Shown: piece by piece, positions 6,220-6,800 of the stretch
Numbering within the stretch: position 1 is the stretch's first letter
Layout: every line of letters starts with the position of its first letter
NCBI GenBank assembly: GCA_946481585.1
Contig: CAMLOF010000162.1
Location: 1 to 6,800 of the forward strand
Direction of reading: 5' to 3'
Length of the DNA: 6,800 nucleotides
DNA from: an uncultured Macromonas sp.
GTDB lineage: Bacteria > Pseudomonadota > Gammaproteobacteria > Burkholderiales > Burkholderiaceae
The notes under the pieces: generated by a model
Told to the model about the DNA's origin: nothing
The model's input: the letters and a program-made list of their open reading frames with translations, nothing else
The model's database searches: none
Translations under genes and position numbers: made by a program

Positions 6220-6800
6220 GGCGTTCTGCGGTTGCAGGAACACCTTGGCCTTGCGCGGCGACACCACGACCTTCTCGCCTTCCTTCAACCCCAGCGCGCG
6301 GAAGCGTTCGGCGGTGATCTGGGCTTCGATCAGCGGGTCGTGGCCGTCAGGCTGCTGGGGATCTTCAGGCCACAGTTCCAGCCGGGCGATGGGGCCCACG
6401 ACGATGGCGCGTTGCAGTTCGGCCACGATGCCGGTGGCGCCCGGGGTGTAGCGCTCCACTTCCAGGTCGTGCGGGCGCACGTAGGCAAAGGCCTTGGCGT
6501 CGCGCGCCTGGGCGTGCTCGGGCGAATCGATGGCCACGCCGTCCAGGTGCAGCAGGCCTTCATGCGCACGGCCGTGGAACAGGTTCACGTCGCCCAGGAA
6601 ACCATAGACAAAGGGGCTGGCGGGATGGTCCCATACGTCCTGCGGGGTGCCTACCTGTTCCACCACGCCCTGGTTCATCAGCACCACGCGGTCGGCCACT
6701 TCCAGCGCTTCTTCCTGATCGTGCGTCACGAAGATGCTGGTCACGTGCAGTTCGTCGTGCAGGCGGCGCAGCCAGCGGCGCAGTTCCTTGCGCACCTTGG
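6217..6800 (-). CDS. cysA: Sulfate/thiosulfate ABC transporter ATP-binding subunit CysA, C-terminal part, truncated by window edge
   Basis: CysA is the cytoplasmic ATPase that powers sulfate and thiosulfate import through CysT/CysW, with the periplasmic binding proteins Sbp or CysP, feeding cysteine synthesis. The 193 visible residues begin just after the expected Walker B/D-loop with [17 protein letters not shown], which closely resembles E. coli CysA and differs from maltose or spermidine ATPases. The switch histidine is in [16 protein letters not shown] (visible residue 26), followed by [33 protein letters not shown] sequence that closes the nucleotide-binding domain. The remaining roughly 110 residues, with [11 protein letters not shown], form the C-terminal TOBE-like regulatory domain typical of CysA. 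Walker A, the ABC signature and Walker B lie outside the window. The gene ends 15 bp from paralogue B, which is convergent. The transport permease genes would be expected upstream, beyond position 6800. Confidence 0.93.
   Translation of the reverse strand, partial: KVRKELRRWLRRLHDELHVTSIFVTHDQEEALEVADRVVLMNQGVVEQVGTPQDVWDHPASPFVYGFLGDVNLFHGRAHEGLLHLDGVAIDSPEHAQARDAKAFAYVRPHDLEVERYTPGATGIVAELQRAIVVGPIARLELWPEDPQQPDGHDPLIEAQITAERFRALGLKEGEKVVVSPRKAKVFLQPQNA

Overview
The window looks like an ordinary stretch of chromosome from a GC-rich betaproteobacterium. Order Burkholderiales is likely, possibly Comamonadaceae. This is an inference from gene content, high GC at third codon positions and the protein variants seen; no 16S or other marker is present.

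Layout from left to right. Minus strand: the N-terminal 157 codons of peptide chain release factor 3 (prfC, cut by the window edge), preceded by a small predicted lipoprotein gene. Plus strand: a RsmB/NOP-type RNA cytosine-5 methyltransferase, then a membrane di-iron fatty acid desaturase with its own likely sigma70 promoter and a good Shine-Dalgarno site. A strong hairpin flanked by A and T tracts follows the desaturase and serves as a bidirectional terminator. Next come two divergent paralogues, each a single-pass membrane-anchored HDOD-domain protein, one on each strand and separated by 132 bp. The right end holds the C-terminal 193 residues of the sulfate/thiosulfate ABC transporter ATPase CysA on the minus strand, also cut by the window edge.

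The genes serve separate jobs: translation termination recycling, rRNA modification, membrane lipid unsaturation, probable signalling and sulfate import. No operon unites them. No stretch longer than about 145 bp lacks a gene. There are no mobile elements, RNA genes, CRISPR arrays or signs of recent transfer.

I found no evidence of a previously undescribed multi-gene system. The best leads are the divergent HDOD pair, whose domains align without gaps over about 200 residues, and a shared start-proximal element (CCGGGAYAATCC, 5-6 nt before the ATG) at both prfC and the methyltransferase gene, which could be a -10 element giving leaderless or nearly leaderless mRNAs.
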